Part shown: piece by piece, positions 36,789-50,058 of the stretch
Position numbering within the stretch: the stretch's first letter is position 1
Layout of the letters: every line of letters starts with the position of its first letter
Assembly (NCBI GenBank): GCA_025093555.1
Contig: JAIWNF010000033.1
Location: 62,001-126,000 of the forward strand
DNA length: 64,000 bases
Source: Circinella umbellata
Taxonomy: Eukaryota > Mucoromycota > Mucoromycetes > Mucorales > Lichtheimiaceae
Direction of reading: 5' to 3'
Translations under genes and position numbers: made by a program
The notes under the pieces: generated by a model
Seen by the model: the letters and a program-made list of their open reading frames with translations, nothing else
Database searches by the model: none
What the model was told of the DNA's origin: nothing

Positions 36789-39700
36789 TCTCTTTTTTTT
36801 TGGTTTTGGTTTTCGTTATTGGTTTCTAGTATTTATGCTGATAAAATGAAAATGACTGCTCGAAAAGAGAAAGATAAAGTATAAAATGCGACTCGCGTTA
36901 TCTAATTTTTGCTGCATTATTCTATACCGGTCATTGAAAAAAAATGTGATCTTCATTAAACGGCTAACTATCTGATAATTTCTACTTAACAATCAACAAC
37001 AACAACAACATACTTGTTTCGCTAACAATGGATAATGATTATGTACTTTAAAGATAGTGAATATGTTCTTTGACTTATATGCAAGATAATGCAAATGGTG
37101 TATGAATAATATTTTATGACTGTACATAGTATATTACATGCATTATTATAAAATCTGCTTTCACTACTTTTTAATTTACTATTGTTTCCAAAATCTATTT
37201 TTTTTACGAAGCAGGTTCCATTAAGCGAACTGTATAACCTTTTTAGTCATTATCTAGCTTTTTCAGGTGTTTATGCAAACTACGTATTGTCAACTTTAAC
37301 AACAGTATGTATGAGGTGACTTAATAATAATAATCAACGGAAATGAATATACTTCAATGTTATTTATTGAAAGAGCTAGCTTTTTATCTATCTATTTATC
37401 CTCTCTCTCTCTTTTTATATTCAAGTTTGATAAAATAAGTATGTCGTTCTTTAGTTTTTTTTTGCCAACAAAATCAATTTTGAGCAGAGTAGTTACATGA
37501 TCATAAAATTTGTCGGATTTGTTGGGGACAATTACCATTAACATTAATTATGGACACCCAAAATTTACATATACAATGTGAGTATGATCGATTAAAAAGC
37601 ACCAGTTCGAATGTATGATTGTAGCGTGAGAAACCGCTTGAGAAAATAGCATTAATACTCTTTATATATAGCTGAAGTATGCTATTTTTTTTATTGTGGT
37701 GAGAATGTAGCGACGTTAATTAAAACTTGGCTAAATAGTCGTCAATAATTAAAGGGAATGATTACATATGGGCGCTCCAATTCTGAGCTGGCACTTAGTA
37801 ACATGGCATGCCCTTCGTTTGTTTTACTTATTCTTCTTCTTGTTCATATTTGCTATATGAAACATGTCTTATTAAAACTGAGTTTCCCTCTATATTATTA
37901 AATAAAAGCATTATGAATATAATTATGAAAAACTAGTTGAGTCGTAATACTTTGAATATTTTATGATAATAAAAATTTCAACCCATTCGAGAATTTATTA
38001 AAATATACGTATATACATATCAATTAAATTAAGAATTAATTTCCAAAGTAAAAGATCATATCCTCCAGCTTTTATTTTTAAAGCTTCAGTAAGACATTTT
38101 GAAATAATAATGTAATTTAAATATTGTACTTATACTAATGATAGATGTTGTATATATTAGTATATATTAGTATGAGCTTGTCATTGCAGGATCCGTGGAC
38201 CAACAAAATTTTCCAGCATAAGTTCATTCTAACAAAGAATATAGCATTTGAAGACTATACCGCTCTGGAGTCTACCATGAGCTACAAGACGAAGATTATG
38301 ACTTCTAAAAGAGATTTCTATAAGCTATTTTTATTCATCTTCGATTATGATTAATTTGGTTTTTCTTTATTGTTTGTACTATTATATTTATGGCATCTTT
38401 TTTTTCGTTCTACTATGTATGGCCCAATATATTTCTTATTTTCTATATATCTTCTTGATTCACCGACACAGTAATATTATAATGTGGTGCTAAGTGTTAG
38501 TCTACATTTTGTATATTGTTCCCTAGATCTTAGTTTCCATCATCATTTATTCAAAGAAAATATTTTGTTACTGGTCGTCATCAAATTAGCAGAGCCAAAG
38601 CAGGTATATGTCAAGGATTCTCGCTAATTGTGGTGGAAAAATTGAAAAAAGCATAGGTTGGTAAACCTGCAACAACTCCGCTGCAGTTTCGCGTGGGAAT
38701 AAATATCCATATGTGAACTAGCAAGTTCCCATCCTTCTTCTTCCTTATTGAAATGCGTTTTTATTAATAGCAATATAGTAAATGTGCTATATTTCATAAT
38801 AATCAGATTTTTTAATTGAAAACACCATCAAGTAGAACGAGTAATTAGATTGATGTTAACTATTGATTAAAACGAATCGTAACGTGCAGCACACAAGGTA
38901 AATCTTTACAGAAGTGTCGGAGGAATTGGTTTTGAATTTAGCAGACCCATCACCAATCATTCATTCACCTACCTTGCCGTCATAAAAATGCTTAGTTTCA
39001 TGAATACATTTACATACAATAAAATGTATAATATTCTTTGCTACTTACTATTATATATTGCGTTGAATTTTTTTACTTTAGCCAGAATGTTGGTTGTTCA
39101 AACTTAGTACTGAGTCATGGGAATATTAATGCGTAGAAATACAATTAACATAAATATAATTTGCCTTTTTCTGGCTAATCATTTCTAATATAGAAAAGGT
39201 TAATAGTAGATAAAGTTTTCTCACGGCTGTAACACCATCTCCACTGGAACTACAAAAGGATATTTTTCTTTTGACTGACAATAATCAAGAAATAGTATTA
39301 CCGATAAATGATAAATGCCACATTAGCTATTTTTTTCATAAAAGTGCTATAAACATAAGCGAAAGAAGAAAGGAAGATAACCTAGAAAATAGAACTTTTA
39401 CAAAGTCCAGGAACCTGGTAATATAAATTTTTGTGATATGGTCTATTCTCCGATATGTGTTTTCTTGTCGCTCAGCAGCTCTGCATAAATAGTATTTCAT
39501 GATCCATAATTTCGTATTGTATAAACACAGCCATTCTATTCACCCACACAATTAAAATTAGATCACATAATTGTTTCGAACCCCTCAATAGTAGATTAGT
39601 GATTAGTTGGCTCTTATTGTGGGGAAAGATCCAAACAAAGAAAAGAATACGTTACACTGGTTTATAAAAATGTACCAAGTATCCGAGGTCTTCAATCGTT

Positions 39701-40063
39701 TGGTTCTCATTTTATTTTACTATAATAATGACACTCCACTATTTTCGCCCGCTTTCTCTGTTCCTCTGTACGATTTATCGCTATATCAGGCAAGATCGTT
39801 TTTTTTTGTGTTTCGTCCTTAGTCTACAGTTATAATCTTGAAAGGTCCGTATCTTTCATTCCACCCTTCTTTTTTTTTTACCCCAATATATTTTTTCGTT
39901 GCCTGTTAAATATAGATGTTCGGAGCACAGAATCCTTTTCTTTTTATCTAGTTGGGACGCTTTTGCGCGTAACATCTTGTACCTTTTTTCTTTTCTTTTT
40001 CTTTTGGCTCTTATTCTATTGTATCAGTATCATACTTGTTTCTCCGTCGTTTTTGTTAATTTA
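36789..40063. other. divergent intergenic region, 3.3 kb
   Basis: This separates the CHMP7 start from permease A. It is AT-rich, with a CAA run at 36992-37010, pyrimidine tracts near 37400-37416, and a C/T-rich zone with TTTTCTTTTCTTTTTCTTTT at 39989-40008 just before the permease A ATG. A 69-codon ORF (38145-38354) follows a possible TTGCAG acceptor; its peptide DPWTNKIFQHKFILTKNIAF is not recognised. Confidence 0.5.
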
Positions 40064-41922
40064 ATGTCTAGTATCAAAATTGCAAAGACAAGTGATGTCG
40101 TTAGCACATCTACAAATGGTAGTGTACATGGTGTGTTGACATGGTATTCCAATCGTTGATAATTATTGATTCCATTATTTATTATTAATGTTTTTACTGT
40201 AATTAATATTACAATATTTATAGACTATGAATTTGGACGAGGAGGGTGTGATGTTGATCGAACAAATGGAGCTTCATCATGGTACGCATATTTCAACATT
40301 GTTTGTCTGATTGCTGGAACTGGCATGTTGGGTCTTCCATTGGTAAGCATATTAGTTTCGTCTTCTATCAGATGAATAATTTACATAGATAATGAAGAAT
40401 GTATATTCCTCACTGATATAAACATATTTCTATAGGCTCTCAAAAAGGGTGGCTGGGCTGGCCTCGTAATGTTAATTTTAGCATGGTGGATGTCAAGTGT
40501 AAGACAAAAAAAATTAACCATTCAACCCTACTATTATGATACACTCTTCTACATATAGACTCTAACTAGCTGTCTTTTTTTTTCGCAATACATTTTTAGT
40601 ATACCGGCGTTATCATGCAAAAATGTATGTATAAAGGCAAGAATCGACGTTTGGCATCCTATAAAGAAATTGCTACTGAATCTTTTGGAGCAATTGGAGG
40701 TAATAATATGTTTTACAGTTTATAAAATCAAATTGAGTAATATATTTTTTACGTAGAAATAAATACGTAAGCTTTTAACAAATGGTATGTTGTATTAACC
40801 CTTTCTTTCTTTTTTTTGGTGCTCAAAGGCTGGGTTAGTTTTTTTTTCACCACTTGGATATATCTTGGTACCCCTGTTCTTTACTTGGTCCTTGCTGCCC
40901 AAAACTTAAATCAACTTTGTGCAGGAACAGCTGGTGAAATTGGTAACCTTGCATGGACTATTATCTGGTGCACCGTTGTTGGAATTCCATTTTTGTTTGC
41001 AAAGTCATTGAATAACGTTGCTTGGACCAGTTTCACAGGTCTGTTTGCCGTCATGATTACAGTAAGTTTTTATCTATATTTTTTTTTATCAATCATAGCA
41101 TATATATTAACAATATTCTACCTTTACATTCGTATATACAAACATACTCTATTCATTATTCAAACCAATTAATACTAAAAATAGATATTGATTACTATTA
41201 TCCTTGCTGGTATTGATGCACCAAATCACACGGACAGTCATAAAGACAATATTATCTGGGAAGGCTTTCCTGTCGCACTTGCAACAATGTCATTTAGCTT
41301 TGGGGCCAACGTGGTTTACCCAAACATTGAGGGAGGGATGAAGAAGCCTCAACAATGGCGTGTGGTGCTTGTAGGTGCGATGTGTCTTTGCGCAGTAATG
41401 TATATTGCCATATCTGTTTGTGGTTACTATATTTATGGTACAGATGTTGTTAGTCCCATCTACAATAGCGTACCTTCAAGCCCTGCACGTATTGTTGCTA
41501 TTGTTCTGATTACCATTAATTCCGTTGTTTCTGCCCCTATTTTATTAATTTCGTTTGCGCTAGATGTTGAAGATATGCTTAATATTACTATCGAGCGCTA
41601 CGGTAGCAAAACCAAAGAATTTTTGGTGCGAGCCGCTTTACGGAGCTCACTCATAGTTTTTGTAGGCGCTATTGGTATTTTGATTCCATTTTTTGATTTA
41701 CTCATGTCTTTATTGGGTGCATTTTCCAATTGTGCTATTGTTTTTGTTTTTCCTGTCTTGTTTTATTGGCGTCTCACTGGGTTCCGTAACAAGCCATTTT
41801 ATGAACTTGGTTGGAATTTCCTGATTATTTTGGTGGGACTTGTTGGCTTGATCTTTGGTACCAAGACTGCAATAGAAGATCTTATTGCTGCCTTCTCAGA
41901 CGGTTATGATTATCAAATTTAA
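40064..41922 (+). CDS. AAAP-family amino acid permease (paralogue A)
   Basis: Six exons (40064-40130, 40224-40342, 40436-40498, 40600-40699, 40829-41061, 41185-41922) give 439 aa. The motif order is that of AAAP carriers: CDVDRTNGASSWYAYFNIVC, GTGMLGLPLALKKGGWAG, IYLGTPVLYLVLAAQNLNQL, GFPVALATMSFSFGANVVYP, and the loop FLVRAALRSSLIVF before LIPFFDLLMSLLGAF, ending DGYDYQI. The expected role is proton-coupled uptake or vacuolar exchange of amino acids. Exons 2, 3, 4 and 5 are exactly 119, 63, 100 and 233 nt, identical to paralogue B, 1.6 kb downstream in the same direction. This marks a tandem duplication. The unusual first donor (GTGTGT) was chosen because it alone preserves phase. Confidence 0.92.
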
Positions 41923-43566
41923 TAGTCTCGTTATCTTTTTCATTTTCTTTTATTATCTACGTAGTTGTAAATTTTGCTTTACATATGTTTGTTGTTATCT
42001 AGCAGCAGTACTTCAATTTTTTATTTATTTCAATACGTATCTTTCTTTTTCTTTTTTTCTGCATCTAGCATTTTTTCCATTTCTTCCCATTGCCTTTAAA
42101 TATTACATATACAAATTTTTCATTTCTTCTAGAACTACATACTAAGAAAAAAATGATAATGGCGGTAAAAGTATCACTTTTTCATAAGTTAACAATAATT
42201 ATTAACAAACTATTATATTACATAAATCAAGTTCCTGAGAATTTGTTTACAAAAATAATGTCATAAGGAATTATGAAACACATGGTGTGTTATACAAAGT
42301 ATTTTATACCTATACAATAAATTATGTCGGCCGATATTCTTTAATAACAGTAATATTAGTATGATATCAGCAACGTTTAATCCCTCTTGCCAAAGAAAAG
42401 AAAAAATGCTATAATATCTTGCGCATCAAACTCAAGGACTTCAGGACTTGGTTTTTATCTCGTCTGTAATAATTTACCTAGAAGATACATAAAAGTGTGG
42501 AATAGTGCGATCTTATATTATTAGGTATTGTACTGTTAATTGCTTAATTTTTGTTAAAAGCAATTAGAATGAAGCATATCAATCTGAAAAAAGAATTCAG
42601 CGGAATAACTTCTAGTATGCCTAAAAGAATGCCATACACCCACACTCTTAAAACCACAAAGGGAGATAGATGAAGCGCCATAATAACATAAACTCCAAGT
42701 GCGCATTTCAATATTCCAACTACAACTATCAACAAGGTATATTAAGAGGTAACTCAGTCATCACACATTCTTTTCTCAAAAAATAAACAATCATTATTCA
42801 TCAATTGGCCGCAATATTGTGAACCTAATAATCGTGTGAATCTTTTCTTTGGGCGGTGGAAGGTAAAGGAAAGTTCGAAGTTTTTTTGGGTTGCAGAAAG
42901 TGAAGAAAAGTTTAATGCTTCTTTTTTCTTGCTATATGTCATATGTTGTCTGCTGTTGTTGAGATCAACATCAATCACTCTGCTTTTATTTATCCCATTA
43001 GATACACTACGATCAATATATACAAAATTTACTCCTCGGCAGAAACGAGTTTTATAAGAAAAAAATCGTTTAACGGGCATTATAGTTTTTAGTTTTTGTA
43101 ATAACCTTTTTGATAACTTTATTTTAGTTTTAGTTGCGGAAATGTATATCAATGTAAAAAACTATCCTACGAGATTTACATGGCACTTTATAGAGAAGGT
43201 CGTGTGAATCGGAAATAAGATCTGTATTTTCTGAGAAGGAAATCCTTCAAATTTTTCCTCTTCATATAAACTCGTTTTTCATATCTCTGTGCTTGCTTTA
43301 TTAGGTAAGATCGCTGTTTACCAACTATTATCACGGACAACAAAAACTTAGGATACTGTATGAATATTATAGCTCTACAAATGAAAATGCTTTCCAATGT
43401 GTTTTTTAATTATCCTAGATCAGACAGTCATTTTTATGGTTCAAATAAAGTTTAAAGTCTTATCTATATATTTGGCCGTGTTATTTTATCTTAACTTTTA
43501 CTTTCTGTGCTTTCCCCACTTCTCTTCCATACATTTTTTTTATTCTATTTTGTTTACCAGTAATCA
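41923..43566. other. spacer between tandem permeases
   Basis: This 1.6 kb separates the permease A stop from the permease B start. On the minus strand, 42544-42735 encodes a strongly hydrophobic 63-residue peptide and 42754-43152 a 132-codon basic ORF. Neither is recognised and both may be chance. A T/C-rich zone (43490-43560) precedes the permease B ATG. Confidence 0.5.
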
Positions 43567-45436
43567 ATGACAGATATAAAACATGAAAAGGCGGGCGCGG
43601 ATTTCAAGCCCGATTTTTTATCAATAGCCTCGCAAAATAACACAGGTACATAAAATTTTATGATGTCAATGGATAATGTACACTTTTTTCACATTCAAAG
43701 AAATCGATAATTTGGTTTTTTATATTATACTTATTCGAAATATCTAAAACTTGTATATAGACTCTGAATGTGGCAAAAATGAATATGATGTGGATCGTAC
43801 AAATGGTGGAAGCTCATTTTATGCCTATTTTAATGTTGTGTGTTTAGTTGCGGGTACAGGGATGCTGGGTCTGCCATTGGTAAATTACGAGATATTTATA
43901 TATAACCTGGTATATTAATATAATAAAAATAAACAATTTACTAATATAAATGATATATTTCCTAGGCACTTAGAAAAGGTGGTTGGGCAAGTTTACTTAT
44001 GATTTTATTAGCTTGGTGGATGTCATGTGTAAGTAATACTGGTTTTTTATATAATCACATTCTTCAACTTCGTAGTTATCATTGTAAGTGACATTATTCT
44101 TTTATTAATATTCTTGACATATATAGTATACTGCCATTATTATACAGAAATGTATGTATAAGGGAAAAGAACGGCGCCTGGCTTCATTTAAAGAAATTGC
44201 CACTGAAGCGTTTGGACGTATTGGAGGTACGTAATGAATTTCATTTATACTATTTGAGAAACACGTTTTATAACAATAATAAGAGATTGACTAATGAATG
44301 ATTTTTCTTTTTTCATTACGTAGGATACGTTTCCTTTTTTTTTACTACCTGGATCTATCTTGGTACACCGATTCTTTACTTAGTTCTTGCTGCCCAAAAT
44401 TTGAATCAAATCTGCGCTGGCACGGCTGGTGAAATCGGTCGTCTTCCATGGACAATTATTTGGTGTGTTGTTGATGGAATAGTATTGATTTTTATCAAAT
44501 CAACAAATAATGTAGCATGGACTAGCGCACTTGGTATGGTGGCTATCATGGTGACTGTAAGTATAGCTTATATTTCCGTTATCTTGACAGGATGGTTTTA
44601 CTCTACTTTAATTTTATAATATGAAGTTTATCTTATCTGTTAACTAATATACAATAACTATTTTGGGCTATTTTTATCCATCTGTATTTAAAATGTAACA
44701 GATTTTAATCACAATTGTACTTGCTGGTATTGATGCACCCAATCAAATGAATACTCACCATGATAATGTCATTTGGGATGGTTTCCCTATTGCCCTTGCC
44801 ACAATCTCGTTTAGTTTTAGCGGTAATGTTGTATATCCTAATGTAGAAGGTGTTATGAAAAATCCAAAGCACTGGCCAATTACCATAGTTGGTGGCCTCA
44901 GCACCTGTGCTGTAATGTATCTGGCTATTGCAGTTTGTGGCTACTATATCTATGGTACCGATGTCGTTAATCCTGTCTACAACAGTACACCCGATGGTAT
45001 TGCTAAAACTATTGCAATTCTTTTGATTACTGTCAACGTTGTTGTTTCTGCTCCAATTTTTTTGGCATCATTTGCACTTGACGTCGAAAATATGCTGAAC
45101 ATCACTGTCGAGAGATGGGGGAAAACCAAAGAGTTCCTCATTCGTACTGCATTGAGAACTGCCATTATGGTCTTTGTGGGAGCTGTTGGAATCTTGATTC
45201 CATTCTTTGATCTATTGATGTCCTTGATTGGAGCCTTTGCCAATTGTGGTGTCATTTTAATATTTCCTGTTTTGTTTTACTACCGTTTGACTGGGTTTCG
45301 CAACAAAAGCGTTCTTTTACATTTTTGGCACTTTTTAATCGTACTCGTTGGTCTAGTCGGTTTGATCTTTGGTACATGGACTGCTATTGAAGATTTGATT
45401 AATGCATTTGGGGACGGCTACGAATACGAAATTTAA
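43567..45436 (+). CDS. AAAP-family amino acid permease (paralogue B)
   Basis: Six exons (43567-43645, 43761-43879, 43966-44028, 44127-44226, 44324-44556, 44702-45436) give 442 aa. It carries the same motif series as copies A and C: YDVDRTNGGSSFYAYFNVVC, LGLPLALRKGGWASLLM, YLGTPILYLVLAAQNLNQIC, GFPIALATISFSFSGNVVYP and FFDLLMSLIGAFANCG, ending GDGYEYEI. It shares with copy C the N-terminal MTDIK, an identical first-exon length (79 nt) and an identical last-exon length (735 nt). It shares with A the extra intron between exons 4 and 5. A likely polyadenylation signal AATAAA lies at 45589-45594. The predicted role is amino acid/proton symport; the membrane and substrate are not determinable from sequence. 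Confidence 0.93.
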
Positions 45437-47752
45437 ACTTTTTAAATACCACAACCTCTACCATTATGTTAACTACTATATGCTGTTTTCTCCTGTACTT
45501 ATTTATCACTTTACAACCCAAACCATTTTTTGTATATAATTACTGTATAGAAATTTATTGATACTTAAATATAAAGCTTATAAGCAAAAATAAAGTTTTC
45601 AATCTTATTGACATATCGCCATTATTTTTTGATCATGTACTTTAGTAATAAACTCTGACCCTGTTTGTCGGTTTGTTCTTGCACATGTGAGTGTGTAACA
45701 TCTTTGTTTCTCTTAAAGGACATTGTATTTATCTGTAATAAAGTTTGGCCTAGAAAACTTGAACATCAGATTCAAGCCCACGTACGTATATATTATTAAA
45801 AATAATATAATGAGCAAACGAATGTACAATTGAAGCACTTCGTAGAAAGATATAAGAAGAAATAATACACTATTTATATTACGTAGTTACATTTGCATAA
45901 TAAATTTTGTAAAAAAAATGGGAATTTGAATTATGGAAGCTCTTATACTACTGTATTCAGGAATGTTACGTCTGAATTCACAAAAAGAAACCCTATAAGT
46001 CTACGAGGCTTCACGCTCAATTAAACTAATGTCGGGCCAATTTTAAAATAAAGATAGAACTATAGAACTGAAGTAGAGCTTCATTTGAATTAATTGTATG
46101 TGGGATATCTACACTATTAGCAAAGGCAATGATTTATTTTAGCTGAGACAGAAGCGTGTCCCCCTTGCTATGGCAGGAAAATGCCTTATTTGTTATGACA
46201 TGAGTGTCCCATTTCGTGAGCCAATTAGATCACGTAATTGGATATTTGTAATAATGTTGGCATAAAGATAGTAATAATCAATAATAACAATAATAACGAA
46301 ATAAGTAACATCTTTGATATAGTTTTTCTTTTAATTTATATATGTTACAATGTGTTAAATGTATAATAGACACTCTTTCATGAGTATCGTCAATTTTTAC
46401 ATAATACAATGTATATCTTGGTCTATATAAGTATTAGTTATATAATTATATAAATATATAAATATATAAACGTGCAGTGATGCTGAGTTAGTAAAATTTG
46501 TAACTATACTCATTGCATACTTTATGTGTAATTATACACCTTCTTTCTTCCATTATATAATATAAAGCTTGTTGATTCAATGTATAGAATAGACTCTAAA
46601 TCTCCAACCCTTTTCGACTATCGTAAAACTTGGCAGCTTAAATTCGAACGTATATAGTAATTAAATTGCATTATTATTGAACGGTGATGATAATAGTATA
46701 CTATAAACCTTCTGTCGTCTCGCGCTAAAATAAAAAAAAATCATAAACTAGCAAAGATTTCGTTAAAACTAGTCACCTAAAATAAAAATAAAGAATACGT
46801 AAAAAAAATAAGCCGTATTTTTTTTTCAAACATACCTTGTCGTTAGTAGATCATTACATGAAAACGATACGTTGTTATTATATACGTAGTACGTAAAAGA
46901 AAGATGTACGTAATTAAAAATAAAAAGAGGCTGTGGTGTCGCGTATAATACCATAAACAAAAAGTTGCACGTTTTCTGTGGCATTTGAAAAAGTGATTTG
47001 ACAGTCTCCTATTTTCAATCTAGTATATATTTTTATTTTTCATTTCGTCAATAGACATTTATTGACCTGCTTCTCATTTTACTATTTGTTTACTTATTTT
47101 ATCGCTTTATTTTCTTTATACTCTCCTAATCTGAAACGTTTATTTTATTACTACATAACTAAATTTCAGTTTGTGTAGCTCTAAAAACTACTTACTAACT
47201 ATTGGCCACAAGTTTAATTCATATTCCTGTGAGAAGCATTAGTCGCTTTGACTCCCGTTTTATACAGTTATCTATTTACATCCATTAATAACCTGTGAGG
47301 TCTTATTATAGTATTAATTTGACATACGGCGTGTATGTAGATTTGACTACAATAACAACGTAGGTATCATTATAAATTTTTTTTTAATAAGCCTTTAAAA
47401 TTAAACTGTTCGTTCGCATACGTATCAGATATTTACACATGATTTTTTTTATAATTGATAACAATTTCATATTTCGAGAGAAAAACACTGGTTGCTATTT
47501 ATACATGTTTTGAGAAAGACATATATAAAACTTGGATGAGTCTGGTTTGTAAAAGATAATTTATTTGACAAATGCTTTCATGCACTGCATGAGATGCCTA
47601 ACAAGGGGGGAGGGGGTAACACATACATCAGTAAAAATAATACGTAACAATAACGCAATAATAATAAAATAAAGAAGGTAGATATAGTAGTAGTATGTAA
47701 TACAAAAAGAATGTCTTTTTTTACAGAATAAATATTATATACATATATGTAT
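45437..47752. other. convergent intergenic region, 2.3 kb
   Basis: This lies between the 3' ends of permease B and the MFS transporter. AT-rich; TACGTA-type palindromes are frequent (for example around 45781 and 46883-46915). A 31-codon peptide MAGKCLICYDMSVPFREPIR at about 46171 lies in a locally less AT-rich patch, but nothing supports a gene there. Confidence 0.5.
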
Positions 47753-50058
47753 TTATAGCACATAACGAAAATCAGGATGACGATCACCAGCTAATTCTTC
47801 ACCACCGTATTTGAATATTTCATATTCTTTTTGTTCTTGTGTCAATTTCTCACGTCGCTTGTTTTCACGTGCCAAGATAAAACGCAATACAAGATCTGTA
47901 ACTGTTTGTGCTGCGAGACAACAGAATGCAATTGTATTACCTCCAAAATATAAAGGCCCATCATAATAAATTTGACCACCAATAGCGCCACCAATAGTGC
48001 CAACTGCAACAATTGCACCTGAAGCAAGGGCACGTCGAGTCAAGCCCGAAAAGTTGTTATTAAACCAAGCGACCTTGATTGGAACATTAGCATACTATTA
48101 TTTTTATACATAATGAAAAAAAGCTGTTTGTATTAGTATTTGTTGCTTAGAACTAACTATAAAAAATTATATAAAGAAAAACTTACCACAGACATAGTAA
48201 CAATACAAGCAGCAAAGTACCGTGCGCCAATTTGTGCTTGGTCAATGAACATAAGCATTAAAAACCCGATTAACCCAACACAGTTGATAGCTACCATATG
48301 ATAGCAACGATCAAAAAATCGATCTAAAAAATTAATGGGTAGACTTGAGTATTTTATTCTAAGTTCCATATTGAACAGCAAATATAGAAAACTCACCAGA
48401 ACTCCATCCAGCAATGTTGGTTCCAATAAGCGCCAAAACATAAGGAGGGACTGTCAGTGCTTGAGACTGAGCCTTGTCCCATTGACCCATTCCAGAGATA
48501 ATTGAAGGCAAAAACAACGTAACACCTTGTAAAGCACTAGTACCAGTAATATAGATAAACATAAATGTATATGTCTTGTAATCTGTGAACACAGATGCAG
48601 CTCGTGCCCAAGACCATGAATGATCGTTAGCAGCACCTTGATCTATATAGGTAATAGTAATTGAATTAATTACGTATATGACGTAAAATACGCATTACAT
48701 ATGCAATTTCTAATTCTATTGTCATTTTTCTTTATTTTTACCTGCTTCAAGGCGGGAAATTTCGAGTTCTTGTTCTTCCTTTGAAAGAAACTTGGCAGTT
48801 TCTGGGCTATTAGGCAAATACAATGCAGCAAGACCAGCAAGTAGAACAGATGGCGCACCTTCAATAATAAATAACCTGTTTATAAACGAAACAAACAGAA
48901 AACAATAAAATAGCCGTTTTCAAGTGTATTTTCTTTCTATCGATAAAATCAGAAGAGATCACGTTACCATTGCCATGTGCTCAAATCATGTGTTGGGATT
49001 TTTGAAATACCATAAGCGATAAGTCCCCCAAAGGCACCAGCTAACGAACTGAAAGACCAAAAGTAACTGACTCGTCGGCCGTATTCTTTCCGCTTGTACC
49101 AAACGGATAAAAAGTATCTGAATAACAATAATGTTTGGCACGTAATTAGTATATAATCTATTATTCCCCTCCCTTTACTTGTCGTGGTATAATGATCCGT
49201 CGTTTGAATGTTATTTATTTTCTTTTTCTTCTTTTTTCCAATAATACTTCTACTTACAAAACACCAGGAAAAAATCCTAAAATACATCATCACGTTTTTT
49301 GTTACATATCAATAGGCATCACATTTAAATTGTTAGCGACTTGCATACACAACATGGTATTGCGCATAATTGTATGCAATGTACATATCACGCTGGTGGT
49401 GACATAATAGAAAAAAATACTTACCAGCCTCCATGATACCCAACATAAGACGACAAATAATTAGACCGGTAAAGTTTTTGACTGCTGCCATAGCCATAGC
49501 AATGGAGCCCCAGGAAAAGGTCAATAAAGACAACCAATAGGATGGTTTCCATCTTTTCATGATAACGTTAGATGGCAAGTCGAAAATGATGTAACCAAAA
49601 TAAAAAATAGATAAACACCACTGAAATTGACTGGTAGTCAAATCCAAGTCTTCAAGCAAGCCACCCAGCTTGGCGTTACCAATGTTGGATCTAATAATAT
49701 AGAGTGCTCAATGTTAATATTATGATATACACTTTTGTTGCTCTAAAAAATGAGACCGAGCACTCCTTTATTATTATCTTCTTACCGATCTAAATAAGCC
49801 ATTAGGTAAAGTAAACATAAAATTGGCAAAATGCGCATATCAAGTTTTCTAATGTTAACAATAATTACTGTTAGTATCATCGTCATCATTGTTTTTAATG
49901 ATAATCAATCACTCCATCGATCAAGGTACATACCGTAGTAATCTTTTCTCTTGTTGTTGATTAGCAACAGGTTTTTCATCGGCAATCGATTTCTGGTCTA
50001 CTGGTGGTGATGTGGAAGTATCATTTACTTTTTCATTTTTATTATCTTCTGACATCAT
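47753..50058 (-). CDS. MFS transporter, Dal5/anion:cation symporter family
   Basis: Nine exons (50058-49934, 49848-49786, 49690-49425, 49276-49258, 49117-48968, 48875-48742, 48642-48397, 48323-48187, 48094-47753) give 493 aa. Exon 4 is only 19 nt and supplies FFPGV, completing EAGFFPGVLYFLSVWYKRKE, a signature of fungal Dal5-type permeases. Other motifs are MRILPILCLLYLMAYLDRSN (helix 1 end), FDLPSNVIMKRWKPSYWL, WQWLFIIEGAPSV and YYDGPLYFGGNT. The hydrophobic pattern fits 12 helices with a charged N-terminus and C-terminus. Known members carry allantoate, nicotinate, pantothenate, biotin and other small organic anions, so the substrate is uncertain. It is head-to-head with a tricarballylate-dehydrogenase-like gene and shares its promoter, which suggests import of that enzyme's substrate. 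Confidence 0.92.

Noticed and set aside
39549..39562. B-box-like ggggttcgaaac on the minus strand, suggesting a tRNA
   Set aside because: Flanking sequence cannot form a T stem or acceptor stem and no A box lies at the right distance.
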